The position numbers were made by a program, and so were the translations under genes. This document shows positions 39,383-49,221 of a stretch of 64,000 nt of DNA, piece by piece. Below the pieces are notes generated by a model. It did not search any database, had not been told where the DNA came from, and was given only the letters and a program-made list of their open reading frames with translations. Numbering within the stretch: position 1 is the stretch's first letter; each line of letters starts with the position of its first letter. Source of the stretch: Paraspadella gotoi (Eukaryota > Chaetognatha); assembly GCA_051294375.1 (NCBI GenBank), contig CM119267.1, positions 12,177,692 to 12,241,691 of the forward strand, given 5' to 3'.

Positions 39383-39607
39383 GAGATATGAGCCTCGTTC
39401 CCGACCAAGCCAAGAGGGACGCCCGCGACAACGTCGTCGGCGCCAGGTCCATGGACGCAACCGGGATTCAGCCGCCATCTTTGTTGGGTTCGCCGGAAGT
39501 GGGTGGATTCGGCGCCGGCGAAGGATTTTCCGTGCCGGACGCGGCGACGGAAGCAAGACGAAGGAGATCGGCGCCGGAAAGAATCGCCACGCTGGACGGC
39601 GCCGTTG
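39383..39607 (+). CDS. Plus-strand disordered-protein gene, exon (phase 1-1)
   Basis: Acceptor TTTCCCACACAG after a CT-rich intron, donor GTTG|GTAAAG, 225 bases, phase 1 at both ends. Reads R-D-M-S-L-V-P-D-Q-A-K-R-D-A-R-D-N-V-V-G, then Gly/Pro/Ser-rich text and A-R-R-R-R-S-A-P-E-R-I-A-T-L-D-G. The RRRRSAPER segment resembles a basophilic-kinase phosphosite but that is only inference. If the donor is skipped, the frame continues to a stop at 39744 after an Asn-rich tail. Confidence 0.66.
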
Positions 39608-39936
39608 GTAAAGTTGGGGCGCCTGCACAGACGAAGCAACGCGTCGTGAGCGGCGGGGACGGAGAATCGGGAGGTGATGTCGAGCGTTCAAATAACATAA
39701 GTTATAACACCGCCGACAACAACAACAACCATAACGACTTTTGAACTTTTCTCAAACCTGATCTACTCCGTTTTATTCGTTTTTATTGTTATTTTTACTA
39801 TATTGTCTTCTCTCCTTTTGAAAAAGATTTAGATCATTAAATGTTTTAAAATATTTTTGTTTTCCCCTGTCGTTTGGGTTTTTTCTCGCCATCACACTTG
39901 AGCAACTTTATTTAAAACTAACCGACCCTCTTCCAG

Positions 39937-40125
39937 AGCCTCCCGTCTTCCGTGTTCCTTCGCCGCCTCCTTCCACACCCTTCGACGACGCCGTCATCCC
40001 GGGATTCGTTCCTTCGACGCCGCGATCAGCGACACCCGACGGAACGGCGTCGTCGGAAGTCGGAAAAGGGCGCAGGGAACAGGGCGTTGCCGATGATGTT
40101 CGGAAACCGTCGTGGTCCGACGCGG
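39937..40125 (+). CDS. Plus-strand disordered-protein gene, exon (phase 1-1)
   Basis: Acceptor ACCCTCTTCCAG, donor GCGG|GTCAGT, 189 bases, phase 1 at both ends. Reads E-P-P-V-F-R-V-P-S-P-P-P-S-T-P-F-D-D-A-V then I-P-G-F-V-P-S-T-P-R-S-A-T-P-D-G and K-P-S-W-S-D-A. Pro/Ser/Thr-rich, likely disordered. The intron after it contains a purine tract and, further on, the 450-base gap. Confidence 0.66.
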
Positions 40126-41974
40126 GTCAGTTTTTGGGGGAGGAAGAAAAATAAAGAGAAAGGAAAAAAAAAAGAAAAGAAAAAGAAAGAGAGAAAGAAA
40201 GAAAAAAAATCAGATAGAAACAGAAAAAATGATGGTTTATACTTTCAAGCATCGAAATTACGACATCGATAATCCCACGAAACGATCGGGGAGAGAAAAT
40301 AGAGAAAGAGAGAAATTGAGGGATTGAGGGCCGGGCGAGTGATCTCTATCCGCTCGACGGTTATTGCTCGTCGGCGGGAGGGCTTAGGGTCGTTTGGGAA
40401 GTCGACCGCTTGAGACCGGAGAGAATTATGTTCTCGGCAATGCGATCTCAACTCGAAATACTCTCTTTCGATTCTCTCCAAATGTATATCTCACTCGAAT
40501 TTTTTTTCTCGAGAAAACATTAACGTTCGGTCGGTTCGAATTTGGTCTCGTGGTGATTCCATCGCAGAGACAGACGATTGGAAAACGGTTTTTTTTTTCA
40601 AGATGAGAGTGAGAATGAAAATTGGAAAATGAATTTTTTCTCTTTCGCGCTTCAAAATCGTGATTCTTGCAGACTGAGAAAGGATACAAATTGACTGATG
40701 AAAATTAATAAAAGTGACCGGATGTATTTGAAACTTTTCCACCATTCTACAATTATTTAATTATCTTAATTGTAACTTGAAATGTCATGAAAAGGATTGT
40801 ATTTTTTTCATGAAGAAAGGACTCAAAATTTAAGCAAGGGTGTGAAAAAGCATGATTAATAAAAAAAAAGAAGAAATTATGAGCAGTTCAACGAGAAAGA
40901 TAAGCGGGCGACTAAGGAATATGGAGGAAAAATCCGCGGGATATTCCGGCTCCATTTCGGGATCAGTGCTACACGTCCCCCCCCGATAGTTAACCGAGAT
41001 CGGAAAACGGTCGAGATAACCGGAGGCAAACGTAAGCCAAAGCATCCNNNNNNNNNNNNNNNNNNNNNNNNNNNNNNNNNNNNNNNNNNNNNNNNNNNNN
41101 NNNNNNNNNNNNNNNNNNNNNNNNNNNNNNNNNNNNNNNNNNNNNNNNNNNNNNNNNNNNNNNNNNNNNNNNNNNNNNNNNNNNNNNNNNNNNNNNNNNN
41201 NNNNNNNNNNNNNNNNNNNNNNNNNNNNNNNNNNNNNNNNNNNNNNNNNNNNNNNNNNNNNNNNNNNNNNNNNNNNNNNNNNNNNNNNNNNNNNNNNNNN
41301 NNNNNNNNNNNNNNNNNNNNNNNNNNNNNNNNNNNNNNNNNNNNNNNNNNNNNNNNNNNNNNNNNNNNNNNNNNNNNNNNNNNNNNNNNNNNNNNNNNNN
41401 NNNNNNNNNNNNNNNNNNNNNNNNNNNNNNNNNNNNNNNNNNNNNNNNNNNNNNNNNNNNNNNNNNNNNNNNNNNNNNNNNNNNNNNNNNNNNNNNNTTT
41501 TTTCTTTATCTGGCAAATACGATTACGAACGTATTTAATTGAATTTTTATCCCCATTGTCGCCTCGTTTAACGACTTCCACGGGATTAAATTTTTCACGT
41601 GCGCGCTCTACGTGCTCCCGAGTTTTGTGTTCGAGCAAACGATGTTAAAATATTTGCACACTCTTGGTCCGTGTTTGTGGCTGCAATGTCCGTATTGTGC
41701 GTGTTTGTGCTTTGCATGACAGGCCTGGATAAAGTTTTTTTTTTTTCCTGACTCAAATACTAGAGACAACGTTTAATCTAAGCTAATCGGCTTAAGAATC
41801 GCAAGTAAAATTGGATTTTTTTTCATTTCGCGAGGCCATGAGCTGCGCAGCGTTCATCACATGGGAATTAAGCCACATTTTCTGATCCCGAAAAAAAAGA
41901 AAACAGCTCGAGGCTAATCCGGTACACTAGTCCCTTCCACTGCCCGAACCCCCCCATTCATCCCCCAATTGCAG
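40126..41974. other. Intron of the plus-strand gene, including a 450-N gap
   Basis: A purine-rich run at 40136-40215, otherwise ordinary AT-rich sequence, then the gap at 41048-41497. An exon could be hidden in the gap, although flanking exon phases (1 to 1) do not require one. Confidence 0.5.
41048..41497. other. Assembly gap (450 N)
   Basis: A run of 450 undetermined bases. Open frames spanning it are artefacts. Confidence 0.99.
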
Positions 41975-42181
41975 ACCCGCCGGGGCGTCTTTCTCTCAAC
42001 CCCAATCTCCTCAAATCCTTCGCTTCTCTCTCTGTCGCGTCGCCGACTGGCGCTCGTCGTCCCTCGCCTATCGATGTCGGAAACGACGCCGGGACCACGA
42101 CGGCGTCGCCAGGGGGTGAGAGCGGCGTCGACGCGTTCCACGAGGACGCCATGAAGCGGGGCGAAGCCGCCGCCGAAAAGG
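41975..42181 (+). CDS. Plus-strand disordered-protein gene, exon (phase 1-1)
   Basis: Acceptor CCCCCAATTGCAG, donor AAAAGG|GTGAGG, 207 bases, phase 1 at both ends. Reads P-P-G-R-L-S-L-N-P-N-L-L-K-S-F-A-S-L-S-V, then A-R-R-P-S-P-I-D-V-G, and ends V-D-A-F-H-E-D-A-M-K-R-G-E-A-A-A-E-K. The acidic-basic alternation at the end suggests a helix. The family is unknown. Confidence 0.64.
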
Positions 42182-42987
42182 GTGAGGCGGGGAAAGTGGG
42201 TCAGGCGAGCATTCTGACGTTTTTGGTTGCAATCGGAGCTCACTTTTTGAACAACGGTATTTTTAGTTTTATTTTTTAAAATGAGCTGTGTTGGATCGGA
42301 TAATTAGTTATTTTTCACGTTGCTTTCTTAGTTCTATTTTTATTCATATATTTTTGCTGACGAATGTTGTGAAATAACTAAGTATTTCACGCTCGAGATT
42401 AAAGATTGACCCAGCGCGAGCCAATATTTCACAACTACCGTTCGGGCGTCGTCCGTCCCTTGTTAGTCTGACGTAGATTTTCATAAATCTTTTTTGCTGA
42501 ATATTGCAAACAAATATACACAATAACAAAAAAACAGTACACAATACCGGAGAAATAAATATAAGAGCTAATGTATCTTTCTTGATATGAGATAAAATTA
42601 AACAAAATTGACACACTAAATCGTTGAGCTGTAAAATGGTAACCGGTAAAAAGGGACGACGTCTTTCGCTTATTAAAATTAACTAGAACGTTGTTGTTTT
42701 AAAATGATTTCAGAAAATGGCATTTTATACTTGTTATCTAAAACGGATGACATCCCTGCACGACGGTATCGTTGTTTTTCTTGTTTTTGTTGTCTTCCTC
42801 TGCGGGGAGTCGTTGTACCGCGCGAGCTCGTAATCCTCAAAAGAAATATTGAGGAGTTATGGCCTCTTAATTTGAGACGAGAATAACATCGAAACCCCAC
42901 GGGGCCGAAAGACGGTGACGTTGCTGTTGCTCTCGTCCTTCTTTCTATCCTGCGCAAGAAGGTTTAGGGAAATGAGAGAATGGAAGG

Positions 42988-43067
<80 letters not shown>

Positions 43068-43192
43068 AGAGAGAGGAGAGACCGCGACCCCAAGACTACC
43101 TGGAATATTCATGATCCTCACACTCAACCTGAGAAAATTTATTGAAGAGATGCGTCGCCGATTTCTATCTGCTCTCCTTCTCTCTCTTCTCT

Positions 43193-43248
<56 letters not shown>

Positions 43249-43463
43249 AAACGAGAGATTGGAAAACGTCGTTCTCCTTCTTTTTCAGGCGAATATTTCT
43301 ATTTTTTTTCTCCGAGATTTTTCTCGGTGGGAATCGAAGTTGTACCTTTTTTTTGCATCAGTGGTGCGACTAAGAAAGGTGGAGGTAATAACCTAACGAG
43401 AGGGGGTGAATAAATGGTAAAAGTGAGTTAGTGAAAGTTATTTAGGTGAGAGGAGGAAAAAAG

Positions 43464-43514
<51 letters not shown>

Positions 43515-44313
43515 AGAGAAAGAGAGTAGAGAAAGAATGATTGAAGCATTTGGGGAGTCGCTATTCAAGGCATTTTGTCGTTTGTGGGGGAGGGTGGGGG
43601 GCAGTAAAGAAGACTAAGTGGTGCGAGTGGGGGAGTTTAATGGTGGGTCTGTGGCGGTATATTCACACCGCCTCACGTCCACCATCGGTCAGCCAAATCC
43701 ATTGGCTCAGAGGGGGAACACACCATCCCAGGCGTAGTGTTCCATCCATAGTCCTCACGACTTCCTTCTGCGTTGGCAAAGCGAGACCGTCCTAGGGTAA
43801 CCGCACCAGTGACTGGAGGTGTCACTGAGGGTCGGAAGCCCCCAAAGCCAACAGTGAGATGCTCCATCCCAATGGGCATCACAGGCAACCCGGCAGTTGC
43901 CATAGGTCCTTCTTTTTTTTTTATGGCAAACTGGTCTAGTTATTTTCTGGTTTCTGGCGAACGTAGCCTTTTGTTATTCTCTTTCTTAGTTAAAGTTTCT
44001 AAGAAAGTCTTCGAGTTAGTAGGGCGGAGATTAAACTTATTTGTGGTGTATAATTGATAACATTTTAATTAAACGAAGAGCTTAGAAACAGATGGAATAT
44101 TTCGAGGCGACGCAAGACTGAGGAATTTTCACTTAAAGTGTCGCAAGTAGCTTGCGGATTCCGAAATAAAAAAAATTATCTTTTGAGCACATCTTTTTGG
44201 AAATTGAGCAAATAGAGCGCGAGTCGGATTTGCCGCCTAAGATTTTGAGTAGTCGTTGTCGTCGAACGTCGTTAGCGCGAAATTTTTTTGTTGCTTTTTT
44301 TTTGTGTTCGCAG
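42182..44313. other. Intron of the plus-strand gene
   Basis: Contains (GA)n at about 42990-43080, (CT)n at about 43180-43245, (GA)n at about 43468-43526 and repeat D copy D1 (43651-43904). No exon is seen. Confidence 0.6.
43651..43904 (+). mobile_element. Dispersed repeat family D, copy D1
   Basis: About 255 bases, starting GTGGCGGTATATTCACACCG and ending CCCGGCAGTTGCCATA. Two other copies: inverse at 54454-54717 and direct, 3'-truncated, at 60203-60416. Identity between copies is high over the whole length. No terminal inverted repeats, no clear Pol III boxes and no poly-A tail, so the class is unresolved (possibly a SINE or a short non-autonomous element). Confidence 0.8.
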
Positions 44314-44395
44314 CTGCACGAACCGCGGCAGCGCAGCGCCGGAATCTCTTTGACGACTCGAAGAGCTTAAAGGAGAAGATTGAAATCAATGAAGA
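44314..44395 (+). CDS. Plus-strand disordered-protein gene, exon (phase 1-2)
   Basis: Acceptor TTTTGTGTTCGCAG, entry phase 1, donor GAAGA|GTATTT (weak), exit phase 2. Reads A-R-T-A-A-Q-R-R-N-L-F-D-D-S-K-S-L-K-E-K then I-E-I-N-E. The exit phase matches the exon at 60626, 16.2 kb away, giving the junction I-E-I-N-E-E-G-D-A-I-P-E. If not spliced, the frame stops at TGA 15 bases into loop sequence F-L-F-P-F. Confidence 0.6.
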
Positions 44396-44507
44396 GTATT
44401 TCCTTTTTCCTTTTTGACGGATTTTTCCCCTTTTTTTGCGGCGGCTTTACTTTCATAAGTTCGCTCTCTCTCTCGTCTCTCTCTCCTCTCTCTCTCTCAT
44501 CATCTCT

Positions 44508-44539
<32 letters not shown>

Positions 44540-44799
44540 CATCTCTCTCTTTGTGTGCTTTGACCTATTTTTCTTTTTCTATTCTCTAATGAAAACTGTA
44601 ACTATTTTAATTTTATGATAGTTGTATAGTAGTGGAGTCTGTTGTGGAAATCTAATTTTCCAAAATCTGTTTACAGTACCGTTACTTATTTTTACTTATT
44701 TTACTTATTTTACTTATTTTGCAGTAATTATAATATTACTATCACCTTTCTACGACGATTAAAAGGTCGTATAGGCCGCGGAGTGTGTGCCCATGACCG

Positions 44800-44832
<33 letters not shown>

Positions 44833-45204
44833 ATTCATTCATTCATTCATATTCTCTCTCTCTCTCTCTCCCTCTCTCATTCTCTTTACTCCTCATCCTT
44901 TCCCGGATTCCTGCCCGACCTTGCTCCCTTTCGCCTTCGAGGTGATTTTCGCCTATGAGGCTCCCGAGTAAGTGAAAAGGCTTAGCGAGCGAATGCGCCT
45001 TTGGGTGAAATGAAATTCGTGAATAAACCACGCTTCTGAATAAGGCTCTATTCTGTGGGTGAATTTGGTTCTTAGTCTCCTTATTTAACATAAGAAAAAT
45101 CGCAAATAACGAAAATTAGGGACTATATTATATTATGTTAATTGTCATCTTGCCCAAAGATTGTCGTCAGTCCGTAAAATTGAATGAATGTATGGCAACG
45201 GAGG

Positions 45205-45500
45205 GACATGTGTGATGCCTGGGATATGAGTAATCTCCCGACAGCTGGCGCTCAGGGCTTTTGACCTACAGTGACCACACCATGTCACTGGCGTGTTTAT
45301 GCCAACACTATCACACTTTAACCAGCGTGACCGAGTGGGGATTGAACCCGGAACTAACGGTTGGTCAACGAGTACTTAGCTGTCCAAGCCAATGGGACGA
45401 GTTTCACCAAGCTATACGGGAGGCGAATTAAGGATTCGCCACACATGACCCCCCCGGCACACTGGGGTGACCAAGCCCATAGTGACTGTCTTGAGAGTAG
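45205..45500 (-). mobile_element. tRNA-derived SINE family C
   Basis: About 295 bases. On the minus strand it carries GGTTCAATCC (45339-45348), a perfect-style B box, with a tRNA-like body upstream, CCATTGGCTTGGACAGCTAA, as a plausible A-box region. The unrelated 3' part contains GACATGGTGTGGTCAC. Fragments of the same family are at 4968-5045 and 6003-6095. Confidence 0.68.
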
Positions 45501-46362
45501 ACGGACTCATTGCCATAGTTAGAGAGCGAGCGAGCGAGAAGTAGGGCATAGGCGTAGGATGCATAGTGCATACCCAGCAAATGAACGAATATTTAAACGA
45601 ATAAAAAAAAGGAATTTGAATCGATTGATTTTGTAGATTTGTTTAAAACCTTTGACTCTGTCTGGTCTCAATGGGATTTTTTCAGGGAGCTTAGTCCCCG
45701 ACATCTCTTATTTCTAATTTGGTTTTTTCTTTTCTTTCGTCGCTTCTTGAATCCTAAATCCTGAATCCGAAATCTTGAATCTTCTGGGATAAACTCGTCT
45801 TTCCCGATGCAGATGCAATTCATCTCTGACTAAAAAAAGAAATGTTTCGGGAAAGAAAACGAAAAAGTAACGCGTGAGGAAAAAGGAAACAGGAACGAAT
45901 CATTTAAACAGACAGAAAATTAGAACAAAGTCAGAAAAGCCATAACTGTATAAAGTACGTGTAACCAATTAACTTTCGGTGAACGCAATCCGCACATCAG
46001 GTATCACACCATCCTGTTACAGCTTCTAGGTCATCCTCCTTCACCTCACATCAAAATCATCCACCCCCCAAACTCCTCTTCCATTTCCCCTCCCCCCGAA
46101 TCCTTTACCCCCACGAGGGCCAGAGGCGGCGTTCCTCGAGTCAAGGTCGCGCATTCCCGCTCGGTCATAGAGGATTAGAAGATTGAAGAAAATAGACGGA
46201 GAATATAAAGGGGGAGAGAGAGATAGAAAGGGAGAGAGAGATAGAGAGGGAGAGAGGAGGAAAGTGTGGAGGGAGTAGAGGTAGGGAGAGGAGAGGAGGG
46301 AGAGGCTATTTATAGAATAGAAGGACGAAGGAAGAGAAATAAAGTAAGTAGAAGCAGTAAAT

Positions 46363-46774
46363 AACAAGTTTGAGCAAACAATGTCGGATCTGCCTACGAT
46401 AATAAAGCGGTAATCGGCTAATCAGATGATGAATCACGATAATTATTTCAATTTGTGATCCTAACTGATCAGAACAGATCATACCATACTAAACCAATGG
46501 CTATGCCAATACATGTACATTAGGGTGGAGTGATGAAAGATTGAGCGATTGAACAGCTCAATCATACACTTTCCTAACCACGCACAGAATTTTATTCCAA
46601 TCCATCCATCCAATCACAAGTAATTGAAGATTTTTGCTAAAGGGGGATGGATGGACGGACATAATATATCATCATAATTTAAGTAAATGCCTGACAATAT
46701 TGAGGGGGCGGACCGACGGACCAACAAAGTGAATTATAGAGTCGGAATCTGCTGATAAGCAGATCCAATTAAAA
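46363..46774 (+). mobile_element. Element family E, copy E4 (short)
   Basis: Begins AACAAGTTTGAGCAAACAAT, GTCGGATCTGCCTACG and ends GAGTCGGAATCTGCTGATAA, GCAGATCCAATTAAAA. At 412 bases it lacks most of the TTAATT-rich interior of E3 but keeps both ends and the block around CCATCCAATCACAAGTAATT. Its uninterrupted TAATTG supports the TA target site of element F1. Confidence 0.78.
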
Positions 46775-48258
46775 ATTATTAGGGAAGTATAAAATAAAAT
46801 AAGACAAAATAACAGTATGAAAAGCAGACGAAAAGAAGGGAAGAAACATGTTGAATTAGTAAAACCTGTAAAAGAAAACTGATATTAAACTAGAATAAGA
46901 AAAAAAAATTATAATTAATTAAAACAGCAGATCTAAATTAATTTAATTTTTTTTCTTTTCTATGGAGTTTGGTTCATCTCTATGCAAGTTCCCGGTGGCG
47001 CTTCTCAATTTTTTTTTCTTTCCCGTTGATTATCTTTCTCATGAATTTTCAAGGTGCTCGCGCGAGATGCTCTAGCTAAAAAAAAACGAAAATCAGCAGA
47101 CGGAAAAATGAATGTTTTTAAAAAAGAAATTGTTTACTTTCGAGGAAAGTTTGTTTACGATAGATAATTTCGATTGGATTTTTTTTCTTATTATTTTCTT
47201 AGCACAGTTTCCCTGGGAACTTGAATCATTATCAAGCCGTTTTCGAACTCAAATCTATTACAATGCCTCTCTTCTTCGAGAATCTTCACTAGAACTTACC
47301 AAGCAATGTTAATGAATGTGTTAATCATTACCCCGCTATGTCTAAGGAATTTAGTTACTATATTATTTAAATTAATTAAATTATAAATTTATACAGCTTT
47401 TCGTCTATTAGTATACCTTTTTGTATCTACTAATTCAACTACCTATAATAAACGAATGATTAATTATTTACAAACACGCGAGAAAGAGCCATCTCTCGGA
47501 TCAAATAAGAATGAACGGGCCTTTTGTTTCTTCCCCTCTTCCACCCAGGCGACTTCATCCCCTTTTCTCATCTCGTTCAACTCAACGTCAACAGCGACGA
47601 AAGGACGAAGGGCTATCAGGAGAGCGTATCCAAAAACGCCTCCATCACATTCTTCTAGACGAGAGGCTTCGGGGAGATCGTCTGACGATCAACTGCTTCA
47701 TAACCGAGTCGCCATTTTTTTATTCTTTCTGATGAAAAGAACTGGGGCTGTTGAGTGAAGGTGGCAGGGAAAGGGATGGAGACGGAATGAGAATGGGGGG
47801 AGAAAGAACGTGACTCGGTTTCCATGGTTACAGCGACGACGGCGCGCGGAGGGTAAACAATAAACAATAAAGCGCGCGTGGGATTCGCCTCTTTCCCCCC
47901 GGTTAGACGCCGCGCGAAAAGTATAGAGAGAGGGGGAGAGAGAGAGAGAGAGAATGTGAATATTTCGCGATGAACCAAAATATTTTTTCCGGGCTTTATG
48001 AATTTCGATTTTTATTTTTTGGTTTTTTTTTTTAAATTTTGGAATAAAAATGAAAAAAACAATTTGATTTCGAACGTTAATTATTTATTATCATATGGCT
48101 AAGCGTAAATCAAACTACAAAGGTTTGTAATCATAAATGATTTAGCCTACTCAATATGAAGATTCTATATATCTTGAATGTTATCAGAAAAAAAAAAGCA
48201 GGTACCGATGCCCCAAGTCTTGGACCAAGACCGAGTCATCAGACGGATTGAAACTCAC

Positions 48259-48398
48259 CACCGACGGAAAATAGAATGGAGATTAAGCCTTGGATGAGGA
48301 AAGTGTAAACGTCGCTCTCGGCATAGGCGCAAATGTTGGTGATTCTTCCCATCTGCTCGTGGAGAGGATCATCGGGAGGAATCAGGGCCAGGTCCACG
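48259..48398 (-). CDS. GPCR exon: N-terminal region and start of TM1
   Basis: Acceptor with a T8 run then CCAG; entry phase 2, exit phase 1 at GGTG|GTGAGT. Reads V-D-L-A-L-I-P-P-D-D-P-L-H-E-Q-M-G-R-I-T, N-I-C-A-Y-A-E-S-D, then hydrophobic F-L-I-Q-G-L-I-S-I-L-F-S-V-G, which continues into TM1 in the exon at 35485-35659. Entry in phase 2 means at least one upstream exon with the start codon; I could not identify it. Read with the other GPCR exons, it makes a receptor core of about 320 residues. Confidence 0.75.
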
Positions 48399-48767
48399 CT
48401 GGAAAAAAAAGGGGGGGGAAAGGGGAGAGGGAATGATTAAAAAAAAGGATCGACATTGAAAAAAAAGGGGGCAAGGGAGCGGGAAAAATGAGGGGAAGGA
48501 TTGAGATATGTTAGGAACAGGAAAACGGGATGTGAAATTGAATCAGGCGACAAACGCGACGACGACAACTATTACGACGAAGACGACAACGATACAGCGT
48601 ACATTTCGTATCCTTTCGTTTTAATTTAACAATTATTTCCAGTTTTTTCAAATCTTTCTTCAAATTCAAAAAGGTTTTGGCGCTCTTTATTGATCAAGGT
48701 TAAAGCAACTTGAGCTGCTGAAAAAGTTAGGCTTTCTCAGTGAAAACGTTAGAGGGTAAAAAAGATA

Positions 48768-49219
48768 CCATGATGGAAAAAAAAAATTGTCGCGGTTTGG
48801 AAAAGTCAGTTAATTTTATTATCAAATATATTTTTTGGTTAATAAATAAGTTTTAATAGGTAATATGACCTCCCTAGGACTGAATAAAATGATTATTTTT
48901 TAATGGCATAAAATTATTTAATGCAAACAAATACTTCCAAAGGAGGTTATCTTTAACTGTTTTCACCTCTTTTTTGACAAAGAGGATTACTCACATTATT
49001 GTTGTAGTCGGGCATTGCCTAGGTTTACCCCGCCTAGAATCATGACACTTTCAGTTGTGACCCGGTAGCTCATTGAGTAAAGCCATCAGCTCATGACCAC
49101 GAGGTTCACTTATATGAATCATAAGAGGCCAAAGTTTTTTGATATTTAAATTTTATTTTTCGATTAACATAGCTAAAAATAATAAGAAAGTAACCGCGAC
49201 AATTTTTTTTTCATTATGG
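48768..49219 (+). mobile_element. TIR element family F, copy F2, interrupted by a SINE
   Basis: Left end CCATGATGG, A-run, TTGTCGCGGTTTGG and right end AACCGCGACAATTTTTTTTTC then ATTATGG form inverted repeats of about 30 bases, with TA on both sides (48766-48767 and 49220-49221). The CTCCCTAGGACTGAATAAAA and AAAATTATTTAATGC blocks match F1. SINE A3 sits inside at 49005-49110. Confidence 0.78.
49005..49110 (+). mobile_element. tRNA-derived SINE family A, copy A3 (truncated)
   Basis: GTAGTCGGGCATTGCCTAGG to CATCAGCTCATGACCACGAG matches the first 105 bases of the family A copies at 53948 and 62330. It includes the A-box-like GGTAGCTCATTGAG and is cut before the B box. It is inserted into element F2. 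Confidence 0.78.
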
Positions 49220-49221
49220 TA

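Larger units (their letters stand above)
44396..48258. other. First part of the 16.2-kb intron of the plus-strand gene
   Basis: Contains CT-rich DNA at 44460-44555, a TTACTTATTT run near 44690-44725, (CCAT)n at 44800-44835, SINE C (45205-45500) and element E4 (46363-46774). No gene is supportable. A candidate tiny exon near 44929 was rejected. Confidence 0.55.

Noticed and set aside
40830-41638. Two open frames of over 220 residues
   Set aside because: They run through 450 undetermined bases and are meaningless.
44920-44954. Tiny exon reading V-I-F-A-Y-E-A-P between CTTCGAG and GAGTAAGT
   Set aside because: It can only enter in phase 0, but the upstream exon leaves in phase 2; skipping it lets 44314-44395 join 60626-60675 in phase.
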